NCBI RefSeq assembly: GCF_900188315.1
Contig: NZ_LT897781.1
Location: forward strand, 1,922,001 to 1,986,000
Length of the DNA stretch: 64,000 nt
Direction of reading: 5' to 3'
From: Marinobacter sp. es.042
GTDB taxonomy: Bacteria; Pseudomonadota; Gammaproteobacteria; Pseudomonadales; Oleiphilaceae
The position numbers and the translations under genes are program-made. Every line of letters starts with the position of its first letter. Position 1 is the stretch's first letter. Below, in pieces: positions 16,846-28,900 of the stretch. The notes beneath the pieces were generated by a model. The model made no database searches and was not told the origin of the DNA. It saw only the letters and a list, made by a program, of their open reading frames with translations.

Positions 16846-18015
16846 ATGAAATCACAGTACTCAGAGCTCAACTTCGGCCTCGGTGAAACCCTCGATATGC
16901 TCCGCGAGCAGATCAACGGCTTTGCTGCTTCCGAAATCGCGCCGCGCGCCGAAGAAATTGACCGCAACAACGAGTTCCCCATGGACCTGTGGCGGAAAAT
17001 GGGCGACATGGGCCTGCTGGGTATTACCGTGAGCGAAGAATACGGCGGCTCCGACATGGGCTACCTGGCGCACGTGATCGCCATGGAAGAAATCAGCCGT
17101 GCTTCCGCCTCCGTTGGCCTCTCCTACGGTGCCCACTCAAACCTGTGCGTGAACCAGATTCACCGTAACGGCACCGAAGAACAGAAACAGAAATACCTGC
17201 CGAAGCTCGTCAGCGGCGAACACATCGGCGCCCTGGCCATGTCCGAGCCCAACGCCGGCTCCGACGTCATTTCCATGAAACTGACAGCCAAAGACGCTGG
17301 TGACCACTACGTCCTCAATGGCAACAAGATGTGGATCACCAACGGCCCGGATGCCAACACCTACGTCATCTACGCCAAGACCGACACATCCGCCGGCTCC
17401 AAAGGCGTGACCGCCTTCATCGTAGAGCGCGACGCACCTGGCTTCAGCCGCCACCAGAAACTCGACAAACTCGGCATGCGCGGCTCCAACACCTGCGAAC
17501 TGGTATTCCAGGACTGTCAGGTACCCAAGGAAAACGTCCTGGGCGGTGTTGGCAACGGTGCCAGAGTCCTCATGAGCGGCCTCGACTACGAACGCCTCGT
17601 CCTCGCCGGCGGCCCGCTGGGCATTATGCAGGCCGCCATGGACGTAACGGTTCCCTACATCCGCGAGCGCAAGCAGTTCGGCCAGGCCATCGGTGAATTC
17701 GAACTGGTACAGGGCAAAGTCGCCGACATGTACACCTGGATGAACACTGCCAAGTCCTACGTCTACATGGTGGCCATGTCTGCAGACCGCGGTGCGGAAA
17801 CCACCCGTAAAGACGCCGCCGGCGCGATCCTCTACTCCGCCGAAATGGCCACAAAAATCGCCCTGGACGCCATCCAGCTGCTCGGCGGTAACGGCTACAT
17901 CAACGAATACCCGACAGGCCGCCTGCTGCGCGACGCCAAGCTGTATGAAATCGGTGCCGGAACGTCCGAGATTCGTCGGATGCTGATCGGTCGCGAGCTG
18001 TACCTGAACAAATAA
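16846..18015 (+). CDS. liuA: Isovaleryl-CoA dehydrogenase
   Basis: Oxidises isovaleryl-CoA to 3-methylcrotonyl-CoA in leucine breakdown, passing electrons to ETF. The protein is 389 residues with [13 protein letters not shown] and [16 protein letters not shown] motifs, the IVD-type catalytic Glu249 in [12 protein letters not shown], and the C-terminal [17 protein letters not shown], all typical of isovaleryl-CoA dehydrogenase. It lies directly after liuR. A structured intergenic region of 206 bp separates it from liuB, unusual in an otherwise tight operon. Confidence 0.95.
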   Translation: MKSQYSELNFGLGETLDMLREQINGFAASEIAPRAEEIDRNNEFPMDLWRKMGDMGLLGITVSEEYGGSDMGYLAHVIAMEEISRASASVGLSYGAHSNLCVNQIHRNGTEEQKQKYLPKLVSGEHIGALAMSEPNAGSDVISMKLTAKDAGDHYVLNGNKMWITNGPDANTYVIYAKTDTSAGSKGVTAFIVERDAPGFSRHQKLDKLGMRGSNTCELVFQDCQVPKENVLGGVGNGARVLMSGLDYERLVLAGGPLGIMQAAMDVTVPYIRERKQFGQAIGEFELVQGKVADMYTWMNTAKSYVYMVAMSADRGAETTRKDAAGAILYSAEMATKIALDAIQLLGGNGYINEYPTGRLLRDAKLYEIGAGTSEIRRMLIGRELYLNK

Positions 18016-18034
18016 CGCGCAGCTTCAAGCGAGT

Positions 18035-18067
18035 AGCCGTCCTCAGCCGGATAAGCCGGGGACGGCT
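18035..18067. repeat. Short hairpin after liuA
   Basis: AGCCGTCC (18035-18042) pairs with GGACGGCT (18060-18067), and the loop itself contains AGCCGG/CCGG. There is no T-run, so it is not a clear terminator. It precedes the larger cloverleaf element. Confidence 0.5.
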
Positions 18068-18086
18068 TGCACCCAAAGTACAACGA

Positions 18087-18194
18087 GGGACTGGCAGGGT
18101 GTCTTTCCGGGAATGTCGGCGGCCATGGATGGCCGACGCCAAGCGCACATGGATGTGCTCGTAGCGGTTCCCGGAAAGATTCCCTGCCAGTCCC
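18087..18194. repeat. Cloverleaf-like structured element between liuA and liuB
   Basis: A 108-bp region that folds on itself. The outer stem joins 18087-18113 (GGGACTGGCAGGG and TCTTTCCGGGAA) with 18168-18194 (TTCCCGGAAAGA and CCCTGCCAGTCCC), with 25 Watson-Crick pairs and one 2-nt interruption. Inside are two further hairpins, one around GGCCATGGATGGCC (18115-18137) and one GCACATGGATGTGC (18145-18158), giving a three-way junction. It lies 28 bp before the liuB start. The symmetry fits a non-autonomous mobile repeat or an RNA processing/stability element; no gene is present. Confidence 0.7.
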
Positions 18195-18221
18195 GCCGCC
18201 CCGAACCTCGAGGCCCGAAAA

Positions 18222-19829
18222 ATGACAATACTGCAAAGCAAGATTAACCCAAGGTCCGATGAGTTCCAGGCCAATCAGGAATCCATGGCCCAGGCCGTAG
18301 CCGACCTGCGCGACAAAGTTTCCACCATCCAGCAAGGCGGCGGCCCCTCCTACCAGGAGCGCCACATCGCCCGTGGCAAGCTGCTCCCCAGAGAGCGCAT
18401 CAACCGCCTCCTGGACGACGGCTCCCCGTTCCTGGAAATCGGCCAGTTCGCCGCCTACAACGTTTACGATGAAGAAGTCCCCGCTGCAGGCGTCATCGCC
18501 GGCGTAGGCCGCGTCTCCGGCACCGAATGCATGATCATTGCCAACGACGCCACCGTAAAAGGCGGCAGCTACTACCCGCTGACTGTCAAGAAACACCTGC
18601 GCGCCCAGGAAATCGCCCTGCAGAACCGCCTGCCGTGCATCTACCTGGTCGACTCCGGCGGCGCCAACCTGCCCCGCCAGGACGAAGTCTTCCCGGATCG
18701 CGACCACTTCGGCCGCATCTTCTACAACCAGGCCCGCATGTCTGCCGACGACATCCCGCAGATCGCCGTCGTCATGGGCCTGTGCACCGCCGGTGGCGCC
18801 TACGTGCCCGCCATGGCCGACGAATCCATCATCGTCCGCAACCAGGGCACCATCTTCCTGGCCGGCCCGCCGCTGGTGAAAGCCGCCACCGGTGAAGTAG
18901 TGACCGCCGAAGACCTCGGTGGCGCCGACGTGCACTGTAAAATCTCCGGTGTTGCCGACCACTACGCCGAGAACGACGCCCACGCCCTGGAAATCGCCCG
19001 TCGCTGCGTTTCAAACCTGAACCGTCGCAAGCCAACGGATGTGGAAATCCGCAAGCCCAAGGCTCCGCTGTACGACGCCGAGGAAATCTACGGCATCGTT
19101 GGCACCGACCTGCGCAAGCAGTTCGACGTGCGTGACGTCATCGCCCGCACCGTCGATGGCTCCGAGTTTGACGAATTCAAACGATACTACGGCCAGACCC
19201 TGGTCACCGGCTTTGCCCATATCCACGGCTACCCGGTGGGCATCATCGCCAACAACGGCATCCTGTTCAGCGAAGCCGCCCAGAAAGGCGCCCACTTCGT
19301 TGAATTGTGCTGCCAGCGCAACATCCCGTTGCTGTTCCTGCAGAATATCACCGGGTTCATGGTTGGCCAGAAATACGAATCCGAAGGCATTGCCAAGCAC
19401 GGTGCCAAAATGGTCATGGCCGTGGCCTGTGCCAACGTGCCCAAGATCACCGTACTGATCGGCGGCTCCTTTGGCGCGGGTAACTACGGCATGTGCGGCC
19501 GCGCCTACAGCCCCGACTTCCTCTGGATGTGGCCGAACGCCCGCATCTCGGTGATGGGCGGCGAACAGGCCGCCGGCGTTATGGCCACCGTTCGCCGTGA
19601 AGGCATGGAGCGCAAGGGCCAGGAATGGAGCGCCGAGGAAGAGGCGGAATTCAAGAAGCCGATCATCGACACTTACGAACACCAGGGCCACCCGTACTAC
19701 GCCAGTGCCCGCCTCTGGGACGACGGCGTCATCGACCCGGCCCAGACCCGGGAAGTGGTTGCCCTGAGCCTGTCTGCCACCCTTAACCGACCCGCCAAGC
19801 CGACACGCTTTGGCGTGTTCCGGATGTAA
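18222..19829 (+). CDS. liuB: Methylcrotonyl-CoA carboxylase, carboxyltransferase (beta) subunit
   Basis: Transfers the carboxyl group from biotin on LiuD to 3-methylcrotonyl-CoA. The 535 residues match the family length and contain the N-terminal carboxyltransferase half ([35 protein letters not shown]) and the C-terminal half ([35 protein letters not shown]). The biotin-bearing partner is two genes downstream. The 28 bp between the cloverleaf element and the ATG contain a weak purine-rich stretch as a ribosome-binding site. Confidence 0.95.
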   Translation: MTILQSKINPRSDEFQANQESMAQAVADLRDKVSTIQQGGGPSYQERHIARGKLLPRERINRLLDDGSPFLEIGQFAAYNVYDEEVPAAGVIAGVGRVSGTECMIIANDATVKGGSYYPLTVKKHLRAQEIALQNRLPCIYLVDSGGANLPRQDEVFPDRDHFGRIFYNQARMSADDIPQIAVVMGLCTAGGAYVPAMADESIIVRNQGTIFLAGPPLVKAATGEVVTAEDLGGADVHCKISGVADHYAENDAHALEIARRCVSNLNRRKPTDVEIRKPKAPLYDAEEIYGIVGTDLRKQFDVRDVIARTVDGSEFDEFKRYYGQTLVTGFAHIHGYPVGIIANNGILFSEAAQKGAHFVELCCQRNIPLLFLQNITGFMVGQKYESEGIAKHGAKMVMAVACANVPKITVLIGGSFGAGNYGMCGRAYSPDFLWMWPNARISVMGGEQAAGVMATVRREGMERKGQEWSAEEEAEFKKPIIDTYEHQGHPYYASARLWDDGVIDPAQTREVVALSLSATLNRPAKPTRFGVFRM

Positions 19830-19843
19830 TCGGGGAGACTGAC

Positions 19844-20650
19844 ATGACAGACAACGAATCTGCAGTTCTGCTCAGACGTCGCGACGAAGGCATTGCCGAG
19901 GTGGTTCTCAACCGCCCTGACAAACGCAACGCCTTTGACGACGTGATCATCCAGCAGCTGATCAGCGCCCTCACCGAGGTGAATGCCGACAACAGCGTGA
20001 AGGTCGTCATCCTGCGCTCCGAAGGCAAGCACTTCTCCGCCGGGGCCGACCTTGGCTGGATGCGCCGCATGGCCGAGAACAGCCGCCAGGAAAACCTGGA
20101 CGATTCCCGGGAACTGGCGCGGCTGATGAACGTACTCAACCACCTGTCCAAGCCGGTGATCGGTCTGGTACAGGGCGCTGCTTTCGGCGGCGCGGTAGGC
20201 CTTGCCGCCTGCTGCGACATCGTGATCGCCACCGAGAAATCCAGCTTCTGCCTCAGCGAAGTTAAGCTCGGCCTGATTCCGGCCGTGATCAGCCCCTACG
20301 TGGTGCGCGCCATCGGCGAGCGCCAGGCCCGGCGGTACTTCATCTCCGCCGAAGTATTTACCGCCAGGCAGGCTCAGGAATACGGCCTCGTACACATCGT
20401 CTGTGACGATGTCGATGCCATGGAAGCCCGCTGCAACGAGATGCTCCAGCAACTGGCCATGAACGGGCCCGAGGCCATGAAAGCCGCCAAGGACCTGGTA
20501 TTCGCCGTCAGCCACAAGCCCATCAACGACGACGTGATTGACGACACCGCACACCGCATCGCGGATATCCGGGTGGGTGAAGAGGGGCAGGAAGGGCTTA
20601 GCGCCTTCCTGAACAAGCGCAAGGCCAACTGGGTTCCGGAGGAAGAATAA
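19844..20650 (+). CDS. liuC: Methylglutaconyl-CoA hydratase
   Basis: Enoyl-CoA hydratase/isomerase (crotonase) family protein, 268 residues, which hydrates 3-methylglutaconyl-CoA to HMG-CoA. The oxyanion-hole segments are visible: HFSAGADLGWMRRM near residue 62 and VQGAAFGGAVGLAACCDIV near 105-125, followed by the SEVKLGLIPA segment. It is placed between the two carboxylase subunit genes, the usual liu order. Confidence 0.93.
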   Translation: MTDNESAVLLRRRDEGIAEVVLNRPDKRNAFDDVIIQQLISALTEVNADNSVKVVILRSEGKHFSAGADLGWMRRMAENSRQENLDDSRELARLMNVLNHLSKPVIGLVQGAAFGGAVGLAACCDIVIATEKSSFCLSEVKLGLIPAVISPYVVRAIGERQARRYFISAEVFTARQAQEYGLVHIVCDDVDAMEARCNEMLQQLAMNGPEAMKAAKDLVFAVSHKPINDDVIDDTAHRIADIRVGEEGQEGLSAFLNKRKANWVPEEE

Positions 20651-20652
20651 CA

Positions 20653-22647
20653 ATGTTCAGCAAGATACTGATCGCCAACCGGGGCGAAATCGCCTGCCGG
20701 ATCATACAAACCGCCCACCGCATGGGCATTCGCGTTGTCGCCGTCTATTCCGAGGCCGACGCCAATGCACGGCACGTGGCCATGGCTGACGAAGCCTTCC
20801 ACATCGGCCCTGCACCCAGCTCCGAGAGCTACCTGCGGGCCGAAAAGATCATCGAGATTGCCAAAAAGAGTGGTGCCCAGGCCATCCACCCGGGTTACGG
20901 TTTCCTCTCGGAAAACACCGGGTTTGCCGAAGCCTGCGAAGCCAACAACATTGTCTTCATTGGCCCGCCTTCCTCAGCCATTGCCGCCATGGGCTCCAAG
21001 TCCGCGGCCAAGGCCATCATGGAAAAGGCCGGCGTTCCGCTGGTGCCCGGTTACCACGGCGACGACCAGTCGGTTGAAACCCTGCGGGCCGAAGCCGAGA
21101 AATGCGGCTTCCCCTTGCTGCTCAAGGCTGTTGCCGGCGGCGGTGGCAAAGGCATGCGCGTCGTGAACAACATGGGCGAGTTTGACGACGCCCTGGCCGC
21201 CGCCAAGCGCGAAGCCCAGAACGCGTTCGGCAACCCGGACATGCTGATCGAGCGTTACCTGACCCAGCCCCGGCACGTGGAGATCCAGGTCTTCTGCGAC
21301 CAGGAAGGCAAGGGTGTGTACCTGGCCGAGCGCGATTGCTCCGTGCAGCGCCGCCATCAGAAAGTCCTGGAAGAAGCCCCGGCCCCGGGCCTGAGCGAAG
21401 AAACCCGCAAGGCCATGGGTGAGGCGGCCGTGCGCGCCGCCCAGGCCATTAACTACGTGGGTGCCGGCACCGTTGAATTCCTGTACGACGTCGACGGCTC
21501 CTTCTTCTTCATGGAGATGAACACCCGCCTTCAGGTTGAGCACCCGGTTACCGAAATGGTCACCGGCCAGGATCTGGTGGAATGGCAGCTGAAAGTGGCC
21601 TGGGGTGATGCCCTGCCGCTGGAACAGTCCCAGGTGAAAACCCGGGGCCACGCTCTGGAAGCGCGGATCTACGCCGAAGACCCGGACCAGGACTTCCTGC
21701 CGGCCACCGGCAACCTGCGCTACCTGAGCACTCCGGATGAAAGCGCCCATGTGCGCGTCGACACCGGCGTGACCGAGGGCGACGACATCAGCATCCATTA
21801 CGACCCCATGATCGCCAAACTGATCGTGTGGGACGAGACCCGCGACCAGGCCATCAACCGCATGGTTCAGGCCCTGGAGCACTACCGCATTGCAGGCGTG
21901 AAGACCAACATCCGGTTCCTGCACGCCCTGGCGGACGCCCAACCGTTCCGGGAAGCGGAACTGACCACCGGCTTTATCGACGATCACCGGGAACTGCTGT
22001 TCCCGAAATCGAAGCTCGATACCCATAAAGCTCTGGTACTGGCCGCCGGCTTTGTTCTGGAACAGCGCAAATCCCGGGAAGTGGTCAGCACCGACCCCTG
22101 GTCGCCGTTCGGCCGCCAGAACAGCTGGCGCATGAACTCGGAGTTTGCCCAGCCGCTGCAGCTGCAGGTGGGTGAAGAGATTCACGACCTGAAGGTGCTG
22201 GAGCGCGACGACCGCTATCAGGTCTTCGTTGGTGACAGCGTCTACAACCTTACTGCCCGTCTGGATGACGACTACCTGCAAGCGGTCATCAACGGCCATC
22301 GCATCAGCATCCACGGCAACCTGCACAACGACCAGCTGGTGCTGTTCTACGAAGGCGACACCTTCAACTGCACCGTGTACAAGGAAAGCTACGGCTTCGA
22401 GGAAATGGCCGGCGAAGGCAGCCTGGCCGCGCCCATGAACGGCGCCATCGTCGCCGTGCAGGCCAAGGTCGGCGACAAGGTCACCGCGGGCCAGAGCCTG
22501 GTGATCATGGAAGCCATGAAGATGGAACACGCCATCAAGGCCCCGGCCGACGGCGTGGTCACTGAAATCTTCTTCGCCGAGGGCGACCAGGTTTCCGAAG
22601 GTGCCGAGCTGATTGCAATTGAAGTAAACGAAGAGGAGGCAGGCTGA
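20653..22647 (+). CDS. liuD: Methylcrotonyl-CoA carboxylase, biotin (alpha) subunit
   Basis: ATP-dependent biotin carboxylase and biotin carrier in one chain of 664 residues. The biotin carboxylase domain spans about 1-450 (start [20 protein letters not shown]-grasp loop [12 protein letters not shown], active-site [19 protein letters not shown]), followed by a linker domain and a C-terminal biotinyl domain with the acceptor Lys623 in EAMKMEH. It starts 2 bp after liuC and its stop overlaps the liuE start by one base (TGATG). It supplies carboxybiotin to LiuB. Confidence 0.95.
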   Translation: MFSKILIANRGEIACRIIQTAHRMGIRVVAVYSEADANARHVAMADEAFHIGPAPSSESYLRAEKIIEIAKKSGAQAIHPGYGFLSENTGFAEACEANNIVFIGPPSSAIAAMGSKSAAKAIMEKAGVPLVPGYHGDDQSVETLRAEAEKCGFPLLLKAVAGGGGKGMRVVNNMGEFDDALAAAKREAQNAFGNPDMLIERYLTQPRHVEIQVFCDQEGKGVYLAERDCSVQRRHQKVLEEAPAPGLSEETRKAMGEAAVRAAQAINYVGAGTVEFLYDVDGSFFFMEMNTRLQVEHPVTEMVTGQDLVEWQLKVAWGDALPLEQSQVKTRGHALEARIYAEDPDQDFLPATGNLRYLSTPDESAHVRVDTGVTEGDDISIHYDPMIAKLIVWDETRDQAINRMVQALEHYRIAGVKTNIRFLHALADAQPFREAELTTGFIDDHRELLFPKSKLDTHKALVLAAGFVLEQRKSREVVSTDPWSPFGRQNSWRMNSEFAQPLQLQVGEEIHDLKVLERDDRYQVFVGDSVYNLTARLDDDYLQAVINGHRISIHGNLHNDQLVLFYEGDTFNCTVYKESYGFEEMAGEGSLAAPMNGAIVAVQAKVGDKVTAGQSLVIMEAMKMEHAIKAPADGVVTEIFFAEGDQVSEGAELIAIEVNEEEAG

Positions 22648-23552
22648 TGGCCTTTCCCAAACAGGTTCGCCTGGTTGAGATGAGCCCCCGGGACGGACTC
22701 CAGAACGAGCCCGGCCCGGTGATCGCCACCGTCATCAAAACCGGGCTGATCGACCGCCTGGCAGACAGCGGCCTGAGCCACATTGAAGCCGCCAGCTTTG
22801 TGTCCCCGAAATGGGTGCCACAGATGGGCGACGCCGCAGAGGTGATGGCCGGCATCAACCGCAAGGCTGGCGTTTGCTACTCTGCCCTCACCCCGAACCT
22901 GAAAGGGTTTGAGGGGGCACTGGCGGCGAAGGCCGACGAAGTGGCCGTCTTTGGCGCCGCGTCCGAATCCTTCACGAAGAAGAACATCAACTGCACCATC
23001 GCCGAGAGCCTCGAGCGCTTTGCGCCGGTCGTCGAGGAAGCACGCAAACACGGCATCCCCGTGCGCGGCTATGTCTCAACCGTGATGGGATGTCCCTACG
23101 AAGGTGACATTGCCCCGGAACAGGTGGCCACCGTGGCCAAGGCCCTGTACGACATGGGCTGCCACGAGATTTCCCTGGGCGACACTATTGGTGTGGGCAC
23201 TCCGATCAAAGCCAAACGGATGCTCGAAGCCGTTGCCGCCCATGTCCCCATGGAAAAGCTGGCTGCACACTTCCATGACACCTACGGCCAGGCACTGGCC
23301 AATCTTTATGCGGTGCTGGAAGAAGGTGTCAGCGTCATCGATGCCTCCGTCGCTGGGCTCGGCGGCTGTCCTTACGCCAAGGGCGCCTCGGGCAACGTCG
23401 CAACCGAGGACGTGCTATACCTGCTTAACGGCCTTGGCATCAAGACCGGCGTCGATCTTGAAAAGCTGGTCGCCACAGGCGACTGGATCTGCGGCCAGCT
23501 GAACCGTCACAACGGTTCAAAAGTCGGCCAGGCAATGGGCGGTAACTGTTAA
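22647..23552 (+). CDS. liuE: Hydroxymethylglutaryl-CoA lyase
   Basis: Cleaves HMG-CoA to acetoacetate and acetyl-CoA, ending leucine breakdown. The 301-residue TIM-barrel protein starts with the metal/substrate segment [12 protein letters not shown], has [13 protein letters not shown] in the middle, and the glycine-rich catalytic Cys loop [20 protein letters not shown]. The ATG shares its first base with the liuD stop, and GAGGAGG lies just upstream, so translation is coupled. Confidence 0.94.
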   Translation: MAFPKQVRLVEMSPRDGLQNEPGPVIATVIKTGLIDRLADSGLSHIEAASFVSPKWVPQMGDAAEVMAGINRKAGVCYSALTPNLKGFEGALAAKADEVAVFGAASESFTKKNINCTIAESLERFAPVVEEARKHGIPVRGYVSTVMGCPYEGDIAPEQVATVAKALYDMGCHEISLGDTIGVGTPIKAKRMLEAVAAHVPMEKLAAHFHDTYGQALANLYAVLEEGVSVIDASVAGLGGCPYAKGASGNVATEDVLYLLNGLGIKTGVDLEKLVATGDWICGQLNRHNGSKVGQAMGGNC

Positions 23553-23566
23553 AACCAGGAGTAGTC

Positions 23567-24142
23567 ATGAGCAATAAAAACGTCGTCGCCCTGGATCTCC
23601 CCATCCCCGAGATCAGCGACATGCCGGAAGACACCCAGAAGTACTTCCAGATCTGCCAGGAAAAACTGGGCATGATCCCGAATGTACTCACCGCCTACAG
23701 CCAGAACCTCAAACAGCTGGAAGGCTTCACCCGCCTCTATAACGAGCTCATGCTCGGCGAAGGTGAACTTTCCAAACTGGAGCGGGAAATGGTGGCCGTG
23801 GTGGTCTCCTCAGAGAACAAATGCTTCTACTGCCTGGTAGCTCACGGCGCCGCCGTGCGGGTACTGAGCGGCGACCCACAACTGGGCGAGCACATGGTGA
23901 TGAACTACCGCAGCGCAAAACTCGACAAGCGCCAGCGGGCCATGCTGGATTTTGCATCCCACCTTACCCGCTCGCCGGCCACCGTCACTGAAGACGACAT
24001 CCAGGCCCTGCGGGATGCCGGTCTCAGCGACCGCGGCATCTGGGACCTCAGCAACCTGATCGGTTTCTACAACATGTCCAACCGTGTGGCGATTGCCAGC
24101 GATATGCAACCCAACCCCGAATACCACAGTCAGAGTCGCTAG
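23567..24142 (+). CDS. Carboxymuconolactone decarboxylase / AhpD-like peroxidase-related protein
   Basis: A 191-residue all-helical protein of the CMD/AhpD family. The redox motif CFYC lies in [15 protein letters not shown] (residues near 85-88), with the conserved His four residues after the second Cys. Such proteins act as thiol peroxidases or reductases; the true substrate is unknown. It begins 14 bp after liuE and is co-directional with the acyl-CoA synthetase that follows, so it is probably part of the liu transcript, perhaps protecting against by-products of acyl-CoA oxidation (inference). Confidence 0.8.
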   Translation: MSNKNVVALDLPIPEISDMPEDTQKYFQICQEKLGMIPNVLTAYSQNLKQLEGFTRLYNELMLGEGELSKLEREMVAVVVSSENKCFYCLVAHGAAVRVLSGDPQLGEHMVMNYRSAKLDKRQRAMLDFASHLTRSPATVTEDDIQALRDAGLSDRGIWDLSNLIGFYNMSNRVAIASDMQPNPEYHSQSR

Positions 24143-24194
24143 CAGGCAAACCACCCTGCTCGCCCTCGAATACAAAAACAATGGAGGCAGAGAT

Positions 24195-25883
24195 ATGAGC
24201 AAGACTCTACCAAGCTATACCAGCGGTACCGCCGAAGCGCCCCTTTTGGGCATGACCATCGGCGATATGCTCGACCGCACCGCAGAGAAATTCCCGGACA
24301 CCGAAGCCCTGGTGTGCCTGCACCAGGACATTCGCTGGACCTACAAGGAATTTGTTGAAAAAGTGGATGAAGCAGCCAGGGCCTTCATGGCCATTGGCGT
24401 CAAACGTGGCGACCGCGTGGGCATCTGGTCCCCCAACCGCTACGAGTGGACCGTTACCCAGTTCGCCACCGCCAAGGTCGGTGCCATCCTCGTCAACATC
24501 AACCCGGCTTACGGCGTGCATGAACTTCAGTACGCACTGAACCTGGCAGGCATTACCGTGCTGGTTACTGCGGACAGCTTCAAGGCCTCCAACTACCGCG
24601 AGATGATCTACGAACTCGCTCCCGAGCTGAAGCGCAGCGCGCCGGGCAAGCTAAAGGCCGACCACGTGCCCGAGCTGCGCTCCGTGATCAACGTGCACGA
24701 AGACAAGCACGACGGGATGTGGACCTGGAAAGAGTTCGTCGGCTTCGGCAGCGATGTGTCCAAAGAGGACCTGGAAAAGCGCCAGGGCGAGTTGCAATTT
24801 GACGACCCCATCAACATCCAGTTCACCTCCGGCACCACCGGCAATCCCAAAGGTGCCACCCTCACTCACCACAACATCCTGAACAACGGCTATTTCGTGG
24901 CCGAAAGCCAGCTGTTCACCGAGAAAGATCGCCTGGTTATACCGGTGCCGCTCTACCACTGCTTTGGCATGGTGATGGGCAACCTCGGCTGTATAACTCA
25001 CGGCTCCACGATGATCTACCCGGATGAAGGTTTTGAGCCGAAATCCGTGCTCCAGGCCGTGCACCAGGAAAAGGCCACCGCTCTCTACGGCGTGCCCACC
25101 ATGTTCATTGCTGAACTGGCGGATCCGGATTTTGAAACCTACGACCTCTCCTCCCTGCGCACCGGCATCATGGCCGGCTCCATCTGTCCGGCGGAGGTGA
25201 TGAAGAAGGTCAACGGCAAGATGAACATGAAAGAGGTTCAGATCGCTTACGGTATGACTGAAACCAGCCCGGTTTCCACCCAGACCAGCTCCCTGGATCC
25301 GTTCGAGAAGCAGGTTACCACCGTGGGCCGTACCCAGCCGCACCTGGAAACCAAGATCGTTGATCCGGGCACAGGCAACGTGGTTCCGCGTGGCGAGATC
25401 GGCGAGCTGTGCACCCGTGGCTACAGCGTGATGCTGAAATACTGGAACAACGAAGAGAAAACCCGCGAAGCCATCGATAACGCCGGCTGGATGCACACCG
25501 GTGACCTGGCCACCATGGACGAAGACGGCTACGTCCAGATCGTTGGCCGCATCAAGGATATGGTCATCCGTGGTGGTGAGAATATCTACCCGAAAGAAAT
25601 CGAAGAGTTCCTCTACACCCACCCGGCCATCGAAGAAGTGCAGGTAACCGGTATTCCCGATGATAAATACGGCGAAGAGCTGATTGCCTGGGTGAAGCTG
25701 GCCCCGGATGCAGCCCCGGTCACAGCAAAGGACCTGCAGGCCTTCTGCAAGGGCAAGATTGCTCACTTCAAGATCCCGAAGAACTACAAGTTCGTGGACG
25801 AATTCCCGATGACTGTCACCGGGAAGATTCAGAAATTCAAGATGCGGGAGATTTCGATCGAGGAGATGGGGCTGAAGAAGTAA
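24195..25883 (+). CDS. Acyl-CoA synthetase (AMP-forming)
   Basis: ATP-dependent acid-CoA ligase, 562 residues from the ATG at 24195, which follows GGAGGCAGAG. Motifs: the P-loop [19 protein letters not shown]5 core [10 protein letters not shown], the hinge with [24 protein letters not shown], and the C-terminal catalytic Lys in [11 protein letters not shown]. Its overall type is a medium- or branched-chain fatty-acyl-CoA ligase, not the longer acetoacetyl-CoA synthetase often linked to liu. It is the last gene of the rightward run and would feed organic acids to the operon's enzymes. A decayed relative lies at 50281-50506. Confidence 0.9.
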   Translation: MSKTLPSYTSGTAEAPLLGMTIGDMLDRTAEKFPDTEALVCLHQDIRWTYKEFVEKVDEAARAFMAIGVKRGDRVGIWSPNRYEWTVTQFATAKVGAILVNINPAYGVHELQYALNLAGITVLVTADSFKASNYREMIYELAPELKRSAPGKLKADHVPELRSVINVHEDKHDGMWTWKEFVGFGSDVSKEDLEKRQGELQFDDPINIQFTSGTTGNPKGATLTHHNILNNGYFVAESQLFTEKDRLVIPVPLYHCFGMVMGNLGCITHGSTMIYPDEGFEPKSVLQAVHQEKATALYGVPTMFIAELADPDFETYDLSSLRTGIMAGSICPAEVMKKVNGKMNMKEVQIAYGMTETSPVSTQTSSLDPFEKQVTTVGRTQPHLETKIVDPGTGNVVPRGEIGELCTRGYSVMLKYWNNEEKTREAIDNAGWMHTGDLATMDEDGYVQIVGRIKDMVIRGGENIYPKEIEEFLYTHPAIEEVQVTGIPDDKYGEELIAWVKLAPDAAPVTAKDLQAFCKGKIAHFKIPKNYKFVDEFPMTVTGKIQKFKMREISIEEMGLKK

Positions 25884-25895
25884 AGCAGACGGAGA

Positions 25896-25937
25896 GACTG
25901 CACTCTGCTGGATTCCTTGCAGGCAGAGTGCAGTCTG
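25896..25937. terminator. Probable two-way terminator after the liu run
   Basis: Perfect 14-bp stem AGACTGCACTCTGC (25896-25909) with GCAGAGTGCAGTCT (25924-25937), loop 14 nt, 12 bp after the synthetase stop and 53 bp before the end of the convergent giant gene. T-richness on the plus side is only modest (GTTTCG). Confidence 0.7.
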
Positions 25938-25989
25938 TTTCGTCAGGGGTAAGGTTCAAGCCCAACCAGCATAGTTGAGCCCCTCAGCT

Positions 25990-28900
25990 TCAGAACCAAC
26001 TGAACTTCGACAACAGATCCCATAGCTTATCGGCCAGCCAATCAAAGAAGTTTCCGAAGTCGAAAATACTGCCTGGATTCGGTCCGGTCTTCGCGACGTC
26101 CACGCTAAAGCTTTGCTGATCACTACCACCAAACCCATCTTCAACCAACACAACCACCTCAAAGGTACCTGACTGGTTCTTCGTTGGCGTCCAATTAATC
26201 AAGCCAAGACTGGAGTCAATAACCATCCCGGACGGTGCGGAAACAAGCGAGTAGATCAGGCTATCACCGTCTTGATCTTCCGCCGTTACCGTGTAGCTAT
26301 ACAGCTTTTTGGTCCGCGCCTCGGTTTTAGGCTCTGAGATTATGAACGGCGGCCAGTTGTTCACCTCACCCACCATCAGCGCACCCGCATCCCAGGGGTT
26401 CTGGCGCTGGGCGCCTGTGGCGTCCACGTTGAAGGCGAAGTGTTCGGTGGCCGACAGGTTGACGCCCTGCCCCAGTGCACCCGTATCCCACGGCGCCAGG
26501 GCGTAGTTATTGGCACTGGCATCCACGAAGATAACCTCGCGGTTGCGGAACGCCGAGTCCGGGCTGGAGTCATCCGAGCCAACGTTGTTGCCGGTCACTG
26601 TCCAGGCAGCGGCCCAGGATACATAGTCGGTCTGGTAGTTGACCGCCAGGTTATTGAACACCTGAGACTCACCATGCTCCACGCGCAGGCCGATGCGGTT
26701 ACCGACCAGGGTGTTGTTGTACACAAACGCCGGGCCCGCGGTATGGATACCGTGGTTCACGTAGCTGCCGGTAAACCCGGTCACGACGTTGTTGCGCAGC
26801 ACATACACCGCATCCGGGTCGGCCGCCTCGATGCCGCTGCCGCGAGAGGGGTCACCGGTCACCGTGCCGGCAATGCGCAGGGCATCCAGCACCACCGTTG
26901 AACCGGCGTCCTGCTGCTCAACGATAACACCACCCACGGCATCGTAGCCGTTGTTGCGCACCCAGATGCTGCCGCCGGTACCGCGAACGTTCACGTGGTT
27001 ATCGCGGATGCGAATGCCATACACGTCGTTCTGAAGCGCATCCACCTGCAGCTGGTAGCCCGCCTCCAACACAATCGTGATGGGCTTGTCGGCGCTGGTG
27101 TTGAAGCCGTCGATCACCACCGGTGTGGTATCCACCAGCCCGGTGGAGGCCTGGGCGCGGATCAGCAGCGGATGAGCCATGTCACCGGCTTCCGCCGCCT
27201 CAGCGGCCAGGGCTGCCTGCAGGCTGGTGTAATCGGCACCGGCCGCCGGATCGGTGTTCACCGTCACCAGCCGCGCTCCGTTGCTGCCCGCCGGCGACAC
27301 AATCAGCTCGAAGGTCTGGGTCGCCATGCCACCGCGGCCATCCGACACTTCGATGGTCACCGGGTAGTCGCCAACCTGCGACTCCGAAGGCGTCCACTGA
27401 ACCACACCGGATGCCGCGTCCACGGTCATGCCCTGTGGCCCGCTCGCCAGCGCGTAGGTCAGGCTGTCGCCGTCGTTATCGGTGGCGACCACCGCGTATT
27501 CGTAGGTGTTGCCCTGCTCCACCAGCGTCACCGCTTCACTTTCGATGAACGGCGGCCAGTTGGAGACCTCGCCGACCGTATGGGCACCGATGTCCCACGG
27601 CGACTGACGGGGCTCCATGCGCAGGTCCACGGCGAACGGGTACTGGCTGATGGTGCTCAGATCCGCACCCTGGCCTACCGCCGCAGAATCCCACGGCGCC
27701 AGCTGGACGTTAGCGTTCTGCGCATCCACAAACTCAACGGTGCGCTCGCGGAAGTTCGCCTGCGGGCTGGTGGCGTCCAGGCTCAGGTTATTGCCACCGG
27801 CCGGCCATTCGCCCGACCCGGCCAGGTAATCCCGCTCGTTGTTCACCGAGAGGGTGTTCCACAGCCCACCGGTGGCGCGATTCACTGCAACGCCCACGTG
27901 GTTGTTCACCAGCGTGTTGTTGTAGGCGAAGGTACGACCACTGAGGGACAGGCCATAACCACCGGTTTGCGCGGTGAACCCGCTCACCTCATTGTTACGG
28001 ACCACCACCGTGGACACCGCACCCTGCACCAGAATACCCGCCGCACGGGCCGGTGTTCCGGAAATGTCACCGCGGATGGTCAAGCGATCAAGGAATACCT
28101 CCGAGCCTTCAACCCCACCGGATACCTCAACGGCAACGGCCTCATCAAACCCGTTATTGCGAAGGCTGATCTGCCCACCTTCGCCGGCCACGCTCACATG
28201 CGGCACGGCCACCGACAGTGCGCGGGCGCCAGAGGCGGCGGCATCGACACTCAGGTGGTAGCTGCTCTCAAGGATGATCGACAGCGGCATGTCCGCCGTC
28301 GTACCGGCGTTGTCGATACGAACCGGCGAGCTGTCCACCGCGCCAGCGCTGGAGCGGGCACGGATCACGATCGGACGAACGAAGGTGTTTGGCAGTGCGG
28401 CCACCGCATCCGCCAGGCTGGCGAAGTCCGCGGTGGCGTCGGTGGACGGATCCACCGTGTACACCCGCGCGATTGAACCGTTAGGCGAGACATCCACCGC
28501 AAAGGTCTGCTGGCTGACACCGCCCAGCTGGTCACGCACCTCAACCACCACCGTGTGGCGGCCCTGCTGGTCCATACCCGGCACCCACTGAATCAGGCCC
28601 GATGCGGCATCAATGATCATGCCCTCCGGTGCATCTAGCAGTGAGAAGGTAAACACATCGCCGGGCTGGCCGCTGGCGATCACCTGATAGGTGTATTCCT
28701 GACCATCCATCGCGTCACCCGGTGCGGAAGACACAATGCTGGGGGCCTCGCCCTGAATCATCCACTCCAGAGCCGCCAGATTCGGGGTAACACCCACCGG
28801 GGCAGACACGGTCACGCTGCCCTCACTCCAGGCGCTGCTGCCTTGAGCCACCGCCGGGAAGGTCAGAGACGAGCCGGACACCAGAGCCAGTTCCGAAGAC

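Noticed and set aside
20974..22530. 518-codon minus-strand frame opposite liuD
   Set aside because: A shadow of GC-rich codon usage; liuD has full family motifs on the plus strand.
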